Below the pieces are notes generated by a model. The model had not been told where the DNA came from. It saw only the letters and a list, made by a program, of their open reading frames with translations, and searched no databases. This document shows, one piece after another, positions 49,980-57,753 of a DNA stretch of 64,000 bases (position 1 is the stretch's first letter; each line of letters opens with the position of its first letter). Source of the stretch: a virus. The stretch is from IMG/VR virus record IMGVR_UViG_3300025065_000001, positions 1 to 64,000 of that record. One strand, 5' to 3'. The translations under genes and the position numbers were made by a program.

Positions 49980-51004
49980 TATTCCGCCTCCGCGCTTAGG
50001 TCCATAAACTGGCCCCAAAGTTGATTCGTAGTTTCAGTTGAAACGTCGTGTTCCGCCATTGTCGATTTGAAGATGCCTTCTAAGTCGAAGCTATCGAGGT
50101 TAACTTCCAGTTCGTCGTCTTTATTTTCCGACACGCGTTTGAAAGTCAGGCTCAAACAATCCACTTCGGCAATCGGGGCCTCCGTTGGTAGAAGCGTGAT
50201 TCGAAGGTTCATGTTTTTGAACTTATCAGGGTCAGCTTCTAAGGCCGTGGTTGCTTCTTGAAGAGAGAGCGTTATGTAGAGCTGGTTATTTGGGTCCTCG
50301 GCATGCGAGTAGGGTTGCATAGAGCCGGTAACCCAGACTGGCGTATCACCTTCCATAAAAATACGGGGTGTATGATAGTGGCCAGTGATAACCGCAAGTG
50401 CGGTTTGCATTTCTTCAAACGGGATCAAGTTATCTGTCGCTGAGCTATCTTCACTAAAAGCAAGAATGTCCCAATGGCCAAAGGCGAAGAACCCTACCGG
50501 TGGCTTAATCTCGGCAGCAATTTCTTTCGCAGTTTTAAAGGGGTGCCACGGGTAGAAAACAAAATGCTCTTTCTCAATGGTTAGGTAAAGGGCCTTTTCT
50601 GCAACTACGTGAATATTTGGCACATGAGCCACAAGCTGTGTAAATACATCAAACGAGCTCTTGAACTGGGTGTCCCTCGAGGCATCATGGTTGCCGCGAA
50701 TTATCACGAACTGACGGTCACGGTAAGTGCTGGCCGCGAGACGATAAACGTCGGCCGCAAATAAAATATCTTCTTCAGGAACGCGAAACTTATCAAACAA
50801 GTCTCCCATACAAACGTGAAGCTTATACCCTGGCGCATTTACAATGCCGGCAAAGGTATCTTTCACCATTTCTTCGCGCTCACCTTTGCGGTGTGTAGGC
50901 ACGCCAGTATTGAATTTACGTGCTAGGTGAGGGTCACCTAACGTCTGAACAAAAGAGGGGAGTTTAATTAAATCGTTTAGCGATTCGATTGGTAACATTT
51001 GCAT
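49979..51004 (-). CDS. SbcD/Mre11-like nuclease (gp47-type)
   Basis: 341 aa calcineurin-like phosphoesterase. Motifs GDLFDK (about 66-71), GNHDASRD (about 100-107), GHWDI and GHYHTPR (metal-binding His pair) are visible. It is the nuclease partner of the SbcC-like ATPase and is translationally coupled to it. It starts at the motif. Together they process double-strand ends during replication and repair of phage DNA. Confidence 0.93.
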   Translation of the reverse strand: MQMLPIESLNDLIKLPSFVQTLGDPHLARKFNTGVPTHRKGEREEMVKDTFAGIVNAPGYKLHVCMGDLFDKFRVPEEDILFAADVYRLAASTYRDRQFVIIRGNHDASRDTQFKSSFDVFTQLVAHVPNIHVVAEKALYLTIEKEHFVFYPWHPFKTAKEIAAEIKPPVGFFAFGHWDILAFSEDSSATDNLIPFEEMQTALAVITGHYHTPRIFMEGDTPVWVTGSMQPYSHAEDPNNQLYITLSLQEATTALEADPDKFKNMNLRITLLPTEAPIAEVDCLSLTFKRVSENKDDELEVNLDSFDLEGIFKSTMAEHDVSTETTNQLWGQFMDLSAEAE

Positions 51005-51014
51005 CGTCAATTTC

Positions 51015-51389
51015 CTAAATAATAATTGAGGGGACTTGGCCCTCAGTAAAGTTAACTCTAATTTTCCAGTTTAAATCTGGGCTAAAATACGGCCAGTATT
51101 CGAGTACAAATCTTTTAATATCTGGATAGACACTAACAGCGTGTCCCAGCACAGCAAAGCATAAAACTCGGTAAGCCGCATTAGGGTTCCTAAGTTCATT
51201 GAAGTCCTCAAACTCTTCGGATTCTTCATCTGGTTCCCAAGGTTGAACAATTCGGGGTAAAAAGTTCTGGTCTGTTATATGTCCTCTTCGCCACAACAAA
51301 ACCAGCTTTGCCAGCCTAGCATTCCTCCAAATTAAAGTATTAATTTCAGTTTCAGCGTGTAAGGCCCATCCACAAGTAACCTCAAGCAT
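51015..51389 (-). CDS. Hypothetical protein, 124 aa
   Basis: Not recognised. I chose the ATG at 51389 (MLEVTCGWAL), preceded by GTGGAG, over a longer TTG frame. Trp-rich, with a hydrophobic centre (AYRVLCFAVLGHAVSVY) and a strand-rich end. It follows the RecU-like gene with a 4-base gap and precedes gp47, so it probably belongs to the recombination operon. Confidence 0.6.
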   Translation of the reverse strand: MLEVTCGWALHAETEINTLIWRNARLAKLVLLWRRGHITDQNFLPRIVQPWEPDEESEEFEDFNELRNPNAAYRVLCFAVLGHAVSVYPDIKRFVLEYWPYFSPDLNWKIRVNFTEGQVPSIII

Positions 51390-51393
51390 AGGT

Positions 51394-51801
51394 TTATCTC
51401 CACGTAAATTGAAACTGCGTGAGTTCTTCAAAACGCATAGACTTCTTAGGCCAGCTTAGAATTAGGGATGCTGGTACTTTAAACCAGCCATCAATACTTA
51501 TGAAATGGAGGTAGAAATAGTAGAGGCCCCCAGCTTTGGTTACCTTGGTTGCTTCGCGCCATTGACGTTTCTCAATTCGAGAGAAATCAAAGCGTGAACT
51601 TTCAGCAATACTTTTTACTTCCGCGTAGGCCGTTAAACCTTTTTCGGTAACAAGATAGTCTGAGGGTTTTGATGAAACGATACGTTTGCGAACGCGAGAC
51701 TTGTTTACATCAGCATGGTCTTCGAAGCGATATACATGAGCGCCCAGCGCTTTCATATTCTCTTCGAAGATATCTTCGGAGGGTTTACCAGTGTTTTGCA
51801 T
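51394..51801 (-). CDS. RecU-like PD-(D/E)xK nuclease (Holliday-junction resolvase candidate)
   Basis: 135 aa of the size of RecU-type resolvases. SDYLVTEKGLTAYAEVK (about 48-64) holds the D-x(n)-E-x-K core, with a further Arg/Gln-containing helix (IEKRQWREATKV) and YYFYLHF strand typical of the family. A resolvase beside a gp46/gp47 pair fits recombination-dependent replication. Other small restriction-like nucleases of the same fold cannot be excluded. Start at the motif. Confidence 0.75.
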   Translation of the reverse strand: MQNTGKPSEDIFEENMKALGAHVYRFEDHADVNKSRVRKRIVSSKPSDYLVTEKGLTAYAEVKSIAESSRFDFSRIEKRQWREATKVTKAGGLYYFYLHFISIDGWFKVPASLILSWPKKSMRFEELTQFQFTWR

Positions 51802-51826
51802 CGTCAATTTCCTAATTGTATAAAAC

Positions 51827-52333
51827 TTATTTTGTTTTATTTAGAGTTAATACTCTTTTAGGTTTATCACCTTTATCATCTGATGTTGACTGGCGTGTGC
51901 CGCGTCCCACTTTCTGATTTATGATAATCCCTTGCTTCTTGTTCTTACGTCGAGAGCGTAAGTACATAGAATGTAGTTCAACCATTCTCTTACGAGCATG
52001 GTCTGCTTCGGATTCGGTTACTCTACCGTCAGGCTTTCCCCAGAGGTTAAAGCGCTGGGCACCAGTACGAATACGATTGAGGTATTTTATAGAATTAACG
52101 TGAAAGCCTATCGCATCGTATAGTTCTCTTGAGCTGACTTTCTTAGGAGAAATAACCGCACGAAGTTGCTCATAAATATCCCTACTTAACGGTTTGTTAG
52201 TTAAGATTCGGAATTTATTTTTACGACAATAGGTGACCACCCAAAGCCAGCAATGGATAGGTTTTTCAAATTGTAATTTTTTAGAATTATATTTAAGGCT
52301 TACACCTTCAATTCCAAAAGTGGCGTTATCCAT
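51827..52333 (-). CDS. ProQ/FinO-family RNA-binding protein
   Basis: 168 aa. Residues about 25-120 carry the ProQ/FinO domain pattern: helix PLSRDIYEQLRAV, then SSRELYDAIGFHVNSIKYLNRI, then GAQRFNLWGKPDGRVTESEA and DHARKRM. These match E. coli ProQ's [22 protein letters not shown] order. A basic C-terminal tail (RSRRKNKK) could extend RNA contact. Such proteins bind RNA hairpins, mostly 3' terminator stems, and promote sRNA-mRNA pairing. The motif variant at 52340 lies just before its start, followed by TTGAGC and ATG. Confidence 0.84.
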   Translation of the reverse strand: MDNATFGIEGVSLKYNSKKLQFEKPIHCWLWVVTYCRKNKFRILTNKPLSRDIYEQLRAVISPKKVSSRELYDAIGFHVNSIKYLNRIRTGAQRFNLWGKPDGRVTESEADHARKRMVELHSMYLRSRRKNKKQGIIINQKVGRGTRQSTSDDKGDKPKRVLTLNKTK

Positions 52334-52359
52334 GCTCAACTCGTCAATTCATATTTTAA

Positions 52360-52381
52360 AAAGGCTCCTAGTGGAGCCTTT
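52360..52381 (-). terminator. Terminator after the primase-helicase gene
   Basis: AAAGGCTCC and GGAGCCTTT arms with a TAGT loop; the minus strand continues into TTTTAAAA. Ends the long leftward replication transcript before the ProQ gene, or reads partly through. Confidence 0.8.
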
Positions 52382-52427
52382 ATAATTATTATATTAATTA
52401 ATAGGTATTATGCTTAATAATACAGCG

Positions 52428-55400
52428 TTATGCAACGTTAGTAGTAACGACAAACAATTTATTATTAAGTAAGTTGATAAGTCGGTTTTGAATTTCTGGA
52501 TGTAATTTAGAAATATATGGATGTAATTCAGAAACTTGCGGAGACCCAGCCAAAGCTTGAAATACATAGGCTTTCAAATTTCCTGGCACTTCTTCAAGAC
52601 CTGTGAACATCGTACTGTGGGAGAGCTCTTTAGCCCTTCTCACATCCTCAACCCAGCGATTAAAACGTTCATCATCTAAATAATATTTATAAACTGAACG
52701 GACACCTACACGTTTCTTTTCTCTACGATATTTCATACCAAACGAAGTAAGAACGCGGCGAACGAACTCATGACGCTTCTTGTCGGTATCACATAAAGGC
52801 ATGCGGATACCTTGAAGGATTTCTAAATCCCTTGCATGGGCTAATAGAAAATCAAAAGCGCGGTCTTTTTCTAAATCCGTTATTTCACGGCCATCGTAGG
52901 TGGGGATATCATTTAGAAATATCACACCTAAATGGTAGAAGAAGCCACGGCCCAAGCCTTGGTGATCTGCAAACGCCGTTTTATCTTTATCGTGTCGCTT
53001 AGTATCAAAGCGGTTAATCATATCGATAAGGAACAGGTCGTCATTGTTAGCACCCAGCATCAAACCCTTGCGTCTACCATTGAGAGCCTGTGTTGACATA
53101 GTAACTACATCGTTCAGTTCATCCCCAGCCTCGAGGCCAAAGAGTCGCGCTTGGCGTTTCTTAAGTAGCTGGCGTTGTTCCTCTGCGTTTTTCAAAGTCT
53201 GGTTATCTAAAATTTCAAATTCTTCGTCCGTTAACAGCTCAGTATCCCTAAGCTTTTGTTTTTCAACTTCTCGAATCTGATCTGTTAGTTCATCCATCAA
53301 CATTTTCAAATTGTAGCCCTCATCCGAGGCCAGCGTATAAAGCGTGTTAATGTTGTAACCTTCATTTTCTAAAGCGTTTATCAAATTTTTAGAAAAGTGA
53401 TTGAGTTTATTATTTTCAAAACTCTTAAGTTGGCCATACCAGTCTGACCAACCATGGTCGTTTATTTTCAAACGTTCTGTTGCATAATCATATTCAGAAA
53501 TAAACTGCACGCAGAGTTTGTTATCTATAGTGTTACGGTTCCCGTATATCTCTTTTTGAACGATTTCTAAAGGCGCGGTTGGATAACGTCTCGCGTTATC
53601 GAGGTACATAACATGGTAGTCGGTACATTCACGAACGCGGCTCATATGCTGCAAACAATCCGAAGGTAAATTACCCGCCATCTTTGTGAAAAACGCGAAC
53701 GTCTTTTTAAAACGCGCTCCGGCTGCGGTAGCATCGATGGAGTGACCGGTACCCATAGAAGGTGAAGACATAAAAATATCATCGTCTCTCAGATTGCCAT
53801 TCAAGTCTCGAATAAAGGCTTGTACTTCTGGGGTCTGGGAATTGTTACTCGTTATTGTGATAACGCGACGACCATTAATCTCCGTCATGAAGTGTTCGTG
53901 CTCTAGCTGGCTATCTCCACCCATTTCCTCAATAATTGTGGCCGCTTTCTTAAGTACGTCCACTTTAGAATTTGAAGCATAGAATAGGCCTGTAGTCTTG
54001 GCCTCACACATCAAAGCTTCTACGAACGCTGAAGTATCCCCTTTACCATCGGTATCTTGGTACAGCGTCACTTGGCGCTGTTGCTCCTTTGCGGGACGGT
54101 ACTTATTAACGATAACGTTAATCGTGCGGTCTTCAGGAAGGATACCAAATTGCGGGTCTCTCATTAGGTCCACGAACTCTTTGTTTAAGTCAGCATCCAT
54201 ACAGATTACGAACTTGGCCCCAGCGATAATCTCACGTAAGACTTTTAAACATGCGGCCGGTTTATCAACGGTTGTTGCTTTAATCGCACGCACAAGCTGA
54301 CAAACCTCATCCATGATCACAATGTCGTAGTTCTGACCTTGCAGCTTGTATATCGAGTTAAGACAAATACCTAAGCGCTTCTGCATACGTAACGAGTGCA
54401 GCCGTTCGCTTTCGATTTCGTTATAGTCTGCAAGATTGAACTGCTTAGAGAGTGAGTTAACCAACGAGATTAGCTGGCTGATAGCGATAACTCGACCATC
54501 AAAGTCTTGTACTTGTTGCTTCAACATATAAGTCTTACCGGTACCTTTCTCACTTTTTACCAGTGTAATACCTGGTCGTAGTCGTAGCTCCGGTAGATAG
54601 CGTTGGTCTATTACCATAGCTTTATTATCAAATTCTTCCAGTCTAGATTCGGTGGCCTCGGTCTTACTCATAAAGGTTTCAATAGACTCACGCAGCTCAA
54701 AGTTTCGCTCCCCCTCCACAAACGAGTGAATCGTAGGATTGTAGTCACCGTAGCGGCCAGCGTTAGCGTAGAACTTGGCTTTTGAATAACCTTTCTCAGG
54801 GCGTAGTGGGTCTTGTAACTGAGCGCCATCATAAAGCGTTGGATTTAAGAACGCTTCAAGCACACTGGTAATACGACCATCTTCAAACTCAAGAATATCG
54901 GCAGGGTGAAGTATTTTGTTCTCATGTGCCTTAACAATCTTCATGGCCTCGTCACGAGAAAGCGGCATCTGAGTATAATGTGTCGTGTTCACCATTCGCT
55001 GAACTTTGATTTCTCTGAATTCAGAGACACGGTTTATAACATCCTCAGATTGCTTTTCCAGCTCAACCACACGACGGAATTCTTTATCTTGGGTTGGGGT
55101 GTAGTCTTTGAGTAGTGTGGTTTTTAACGAGCGCTTACCTCTTCGGTTAATCTCACCTTTTGGTAACTTCTGGTAGAACGATTCTTTTAGTTTGATGAAG
55201 GCACCGGCTTCGAAACATAGACGTTCAGGCTGGAAAACCGAGGTATCAAAAATCGTTCTTGGTAGTCGTCCACCGCTAGCACTTACTTTAATGTGGCCTA
55301 ACCCAGCCATCCAGCAGCGCTTCTCAAGCATTTTACCAAACCGAGCAATATCTTCCCCTTTATCAACGAGCATATAAATGTGGAAGCCATCCGCAGGGCG

Positions 55401-55931
55401 AATTACTTTATTGGTTTCTTTGTCAAACAATGACGTTGAAGTACTGTAAGTTCTGATATAGTCCGTGTTGTTTAGTTCTAATTCTGGAACCGCACTATTC
55501 AGATGAGTTAGGAAATCTTCAGGATTGGTGATTTTTAGCTTAGCGTGCTCGTCTTTATCATAATCGAATAGGATTAGACTTGGACCTTTTGTGATCATAG
55601 ATTTCGAAGAACGTGTGCCATACACACCGGTTTCATCTACGTGCACTGGGTATTCATAGCCACGGCGCTCAAACTCGTTACTGGTTAGGACCTCTACAAA
55701 CTCGTGGTCCGTATCCATAACGCCAGGGGTAAAACACTGGTTAGGCTCTAAGCTTTTTATAAAATCGGGTAACTGTGAGAGTGTTAGCTGCACTCGTTTT
55801 GCTGTACCTGTCACCATCTTAGGTGCATCACTTACAATTTTACCATGCTCCATTCGTAGCTCTTTGGTGAGCACTCCGGTGGAGTTCGTAAAAAGTGTCA
55901 GGTAAAACGGTTGTTCTACTTGGTTAGCCAT
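52428..55931 (-). CDS. Primase-helicase (CyRepA1/herpes origin-binding-like)
   Basis: 1,167 aa. The N-terminal part (about 100-260) has AEP primase marks: LFDYDKDE (about 122, Asp-x-Asp), DGFHIYMLVD and ERLCFEAG. The central part (about 450-780) is a helicase: Walker A SEKGTGKT (about 460), Walker B IMDEVCQL, and motifs FMSSPSMGTGHS and QHMSRVRE. This matches the origin-binding, CyRepA1-type replication proteins of plasmids and phages. It probably primes and unwinds at the origin. With the P4-like protein at 9.7 kb the phage has two primase-helicase proteins. Confidence 0.85.
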   Translation of the reverse strand: MANQVEQPFYLTLFTNSTGVLTKELRMEHGKIVSDAPKMVTGTAKRVQLTLSQLPDFIKSLEPNQCFTPGVMDTDHEFVEVLTSNEFERRGYEYPVHVDETGVYGTRSSKSMITKGPSLILFDYDKDEHAKLKITNPEDFLTHLNSAVPELELNNTDYIRTYSTSTSLFDKETNKVIRPADGFHIYMLVDKGEDIARFGKMLEKRCWMAGLGHIKVSASGGRLPRTIFDTSVFQPERLCFEAGAFIKLKESFYQKLPKGEINRRGKRSLKTTLLKDYTPTQDKEFRRVVELEKQSEDVINRVSEFREIKVQRMVNTTHYTQMPLSRDEAMKIVKAHENKILHPADILEFEDGRITSVLEAFLNPTLYDGAQLQDPLRPEKGYSKAKFYANAGRYGDYNPTIHSFVEGERNFELRESIETFMSKTEATESRLEEFDNKAMVIDQRYLPELRLRPGITLVKSEKGTGKTYMLKQQVQDFDGRVIAISQLISLVNSLSKQFNLADYNEIESERLHSLRMQKRLGICLNSIYKLQGQNYDIVIMDEVCQLVRAIKATTVDKPAACLKVLREIIAGAKFVICMDADLNKEFVDLMRDPQFGILPEDRTINVIVNKYRPAKEQQRQVTLYQDTDGKGDTSAFVEALMCEAKTTGLFYASNSKVDVLKKAATIIEEMGGDSQLEHEHFMTEINGRRVITITSNNSQTPEVQAFIRDLNGNLRDDDIFMSSPSMGTGHSIDATAAGARFKKTFAFFTKMAGNLPSDCLQHMSRVRECTDYHVMYLDNARRYPTAPLEIVQKEIYGNRNTIDNKLCVQFISEYDYATERLKINDHGWSDWYGQLKSFENNKLNHFSKNLINALENEGYNINTLYTLASDEGYNLKMLMDELTDQIREVEKQKLRDTELLTDEEFEILDNQTLKNAEEQRQLLKKRQARLFGLEAGDELNDVVTMSTQALNGRRKGLMLGANNDDLFLIDMINRFDTKRHDKDKTAFADHQGLGRGFFYHLGVIFLNDIPTYDGREITDLEKDRAFDFLLAHARDLEILQGIRMPLCDTDKKRHEFVRRVLTSFGMKYRREKKRVGVRSVYKYYLDDERFNRWVEDVRRAKELSHSTMFTGLEEVPGNLKAYVFQALAGSPQVSELHPYISKLHPEIQNRLINLLNNKLFVVTTNVA

Positions 55932-55981
55932 CGTCAATTCAATCCAAATTGTAGCGGCCCTCTAAGTGAGGGCCGACTTCA

Positions 55982-56590
55982 TCAAAGTTTACTTAGGTCT
56001 GCAGGGGTGTAATCAACAGACTTAAGCACTTTGCCAGCAGCATAGCTTTTACCATCTTTATCGGTACTCTCTTTTTTGACCTTAACGGCCCAGAGCGCGG
56101 TACCTTCATTTTTATTTTTATTGGTAAGTTTTACAGGTTTTGCTTCAACACTAACACCCAAGGTGGTGTAGTGGTCGAGTGTCGCTTGCACGTTATCATC
56201 GTTACATAGCTTACTCATATTCGAGTGATGGACAATATCCCAAGCTTTTAGGATATCGAAGTTTATTTCTTCGGAAGCCGATAGAAGTGTTTCTATGATG
56301 TTTAGTTCCCAAGCAGGCATGTGATTTAGGGTATGGTAGGACTGAACATACTTACCAAACAACACATATAGACTATCTACAATAGCATCTATTTTATCTA
56401 CTCGGGTTTCTGCGCTGAAAAGCTCACGCATTTCCTCGCGGTAGAGGTCGAAGTGTAAGTTTAAAGATTCCGTGGTGAATCCAACATCAATAGGTAAGTC
56501 AAAAGCGGTTCTAAAATCTACAATATTCGCAAAGAACTTCTCGAAAATTTCAGCCGTTAAAAAGTTATATTTAATACCATGAAGTAGCAT
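55982..56590 (-). CDS. MazG-like NTP pyrophosphohydrolase
   Basis: 202 aa. Helices FHLDLYREEMRELFSA-type (about 48-62: HFDLYREEMRELFSA) and DKIDAIVDSLYVLFGKY carry the Glu-Glu and Glu/Asp pairs of the all-alpha MazG/phosphoribosyl-ATP pyrophosphohydrolase fold. The C-terminal GKVLKSVDYTPADLSKL resembles the same end in T7-like phage homologues. MazG enzymes hydrolyse NTPs or (p)ppGpp and can modulate host physiology. Start at the motif. Confidence 0.8.
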   Translation of the reverse strand: MLLHGIKYNFLTAEIFEKFFANIVDFRTAFDLPIDVGFTTESLNLHFDLYREEMRELFSAETRVDKIDAIVDSLYVLFGKYVQSYHTLNHMPAWELNIIETLLSASEEINFDILKAWDIVHHSNMSKLCNDDNVQATLDHYTTLGVSVEAKPVKLTNKNKNEGTALWAVKVKKESTDKDGKSYAAGKVLKSVDYTPADLSKL

Positions 56591-56679
56591 CGTCAATTTC
56601 CTTTAATTTTTAAGTATGAGACCAGCATTATAAAAAGTAATCAAGTGAGTTGCTGGCAAACTAACTGGATTTTTATTAA

Positions 56680-56889
56680 TCAGATTAGTCTTCCTGAATC
56701 GTTTTTCTCAATGGTTGTAAGGTCGTTCTCCGGTTTTGGTTCTTGAAACGGTTCATAAGGTTCTGAACCTAGAGCCATTTTCTTAGATTTAGCGATTCGC
56801 TCTCGTATATAGCGGGGGATAATATAGAGCGCTGTAATTAACAGCGCTACCCATAAACCCCAAACGTAAAACTCTAGTTCGGTATTCAA
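56680..56889 (-). CDS. Small membrane protein, 69 aa
   Basis: One transmembrane helix (about 8-26, YVWGLWVALLITALYII) followed by a basic segment (RERIAKSKK) that faces the cytoplasm, and a Pro/Glu/Asp tail. Start chosen at TTG 56889 because GGAGAG precedes it and it overlaps the exonuclease stop as TTGA; a TTG at 56901 is an alternative. Function unknown. Confidence 0.6.
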   Translation of the reverse strand: MNTELEFYVWGLWVALLITALYIIPRYIRERIAKSKKMALGSEPYEPFQEPKPENDLTTIEKNDSGRLI

Positions 56890-57572
56890 AATTCTCTCCA
56901 AGGTTCTGCGTCCGGCATATCAACTTCTTCCCACTGCGGGTCGTCAAACTCCGGTCCTAGTTCCTCAAACTCGGGTTCGTTAGCGGAAACCACGAATTCA
57001 GACATTATCTTGTGCACCAAATCATAAGTTAGGTCACAATCAGCAACGGCGCGATGTAGCGTTCCTTTGGGCGTAATGCCTTCTAGTGCTGCGGCATCTA
57101 CAAGCTTAAAGCTGCGGTTGCGACCATGAAGGTGATTGTAGATACGCGCTCGTCTCGAGTACTCGGTCATAGCACAGAAGTACTCTTTAGCACCAAAGTA
57201 ACCGTTACAGTTAATATTCCACGCCGCATTGGTTTGCACTAGCATTTGGATATCGAAGTTCGCGTTATAAATGATCACGGTCTTTCCCTTTACCGCTTCC
57301 ATCAGCTTATAGCGAACCTCCGGCCAAGTAGGTGCCAAAGCACAAGACTGAAGGCTAATGCCGTGAACAGCTTGTGCTTTAGGGTCGATATCCCGAGTAG
57401 GGCGTACCAGCGTATCGAGTAATACTTTTCCGGTTAGGCCATCTTTTACCGCAATTTCTACGATTTGATGGCCATGGCCTATACCTGTCGTTTCAGTATC
57501 TAGCGTGCACCAGTGTTTTCCAAGTAGATACGAAAACGGAGCTGGTAAATTATTTCCGGTTGCTGGGGCCAT
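56886..57572 (-). CDS. DnaQ-like 3'-5' exonuclease (DEDDh)
   Basis: 228 aa. DEDDh motifs: LDTETTG (about 24-30), HGIS, NANFD (about 103-107) and HRAVADCDLT (about 173-182). It is a free-standing proofreading or repair exonuclease, next to family A polymerase. The C-terminal 40 residues are acidic and unstructured. Overlaps the 67-aa gene by 23 bases. Confidence 0.92.
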   Translation of the reverse strand: MAPATGNNLPAPFSYLLGKHWCTLDTETTGIGHGHQIVEIAVKDGLTGKVLLDTLVRPTRDIDPKAQAVHGISLQSCALAPTWPEVRYKLMEAVKGKTVIIYNANFDIQMLVQTNAAWNINCNGYFGAKEYFCAMTEYSRRARIYNHLHGRNRSFKLVDAAALEGITPKGTLHRAVADCDLTYDLVHKIMSEFVVSANEPEFEELGPEFDDPQWEEVDMPDAEPWREF

Positions 57573-57753
57573 GTGTGTCTCTCAGTAAAGGATGTTGCGG
57601 GTTTAGTTCCCGCAACGCATGTTCAAGTAATAAGGCGCGTTCTATCTGGCTACTTATTTGTGTGATAAGTCGAGACTTATCACACAAAGAACCACAACAG
57701 AATTCAGCCTCAGGGGTAAGCTGTACTATCACCCCAGGAATATGCGAACTCAT
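57550..57753 (-). CDS. Hypothetical protein, 67 aa
   Basis: Not recognised. Its start overlaps the polymerase stop as ATGA. Contains a Cys-Cys-x3-Cys cluster (FCCGSLCDK) near 19-25, then a helical part (QIERALLLEHALRE). A small adaptor or metal-binding protein; function unknown. Confidence 0.6.
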   Translation of the reverse strand: MSSHIPGVIVQLTPEAEFCCGSLCDKSRLITQISSQIERALLLEHALRELNPQHPLLRDTHGPSNRK

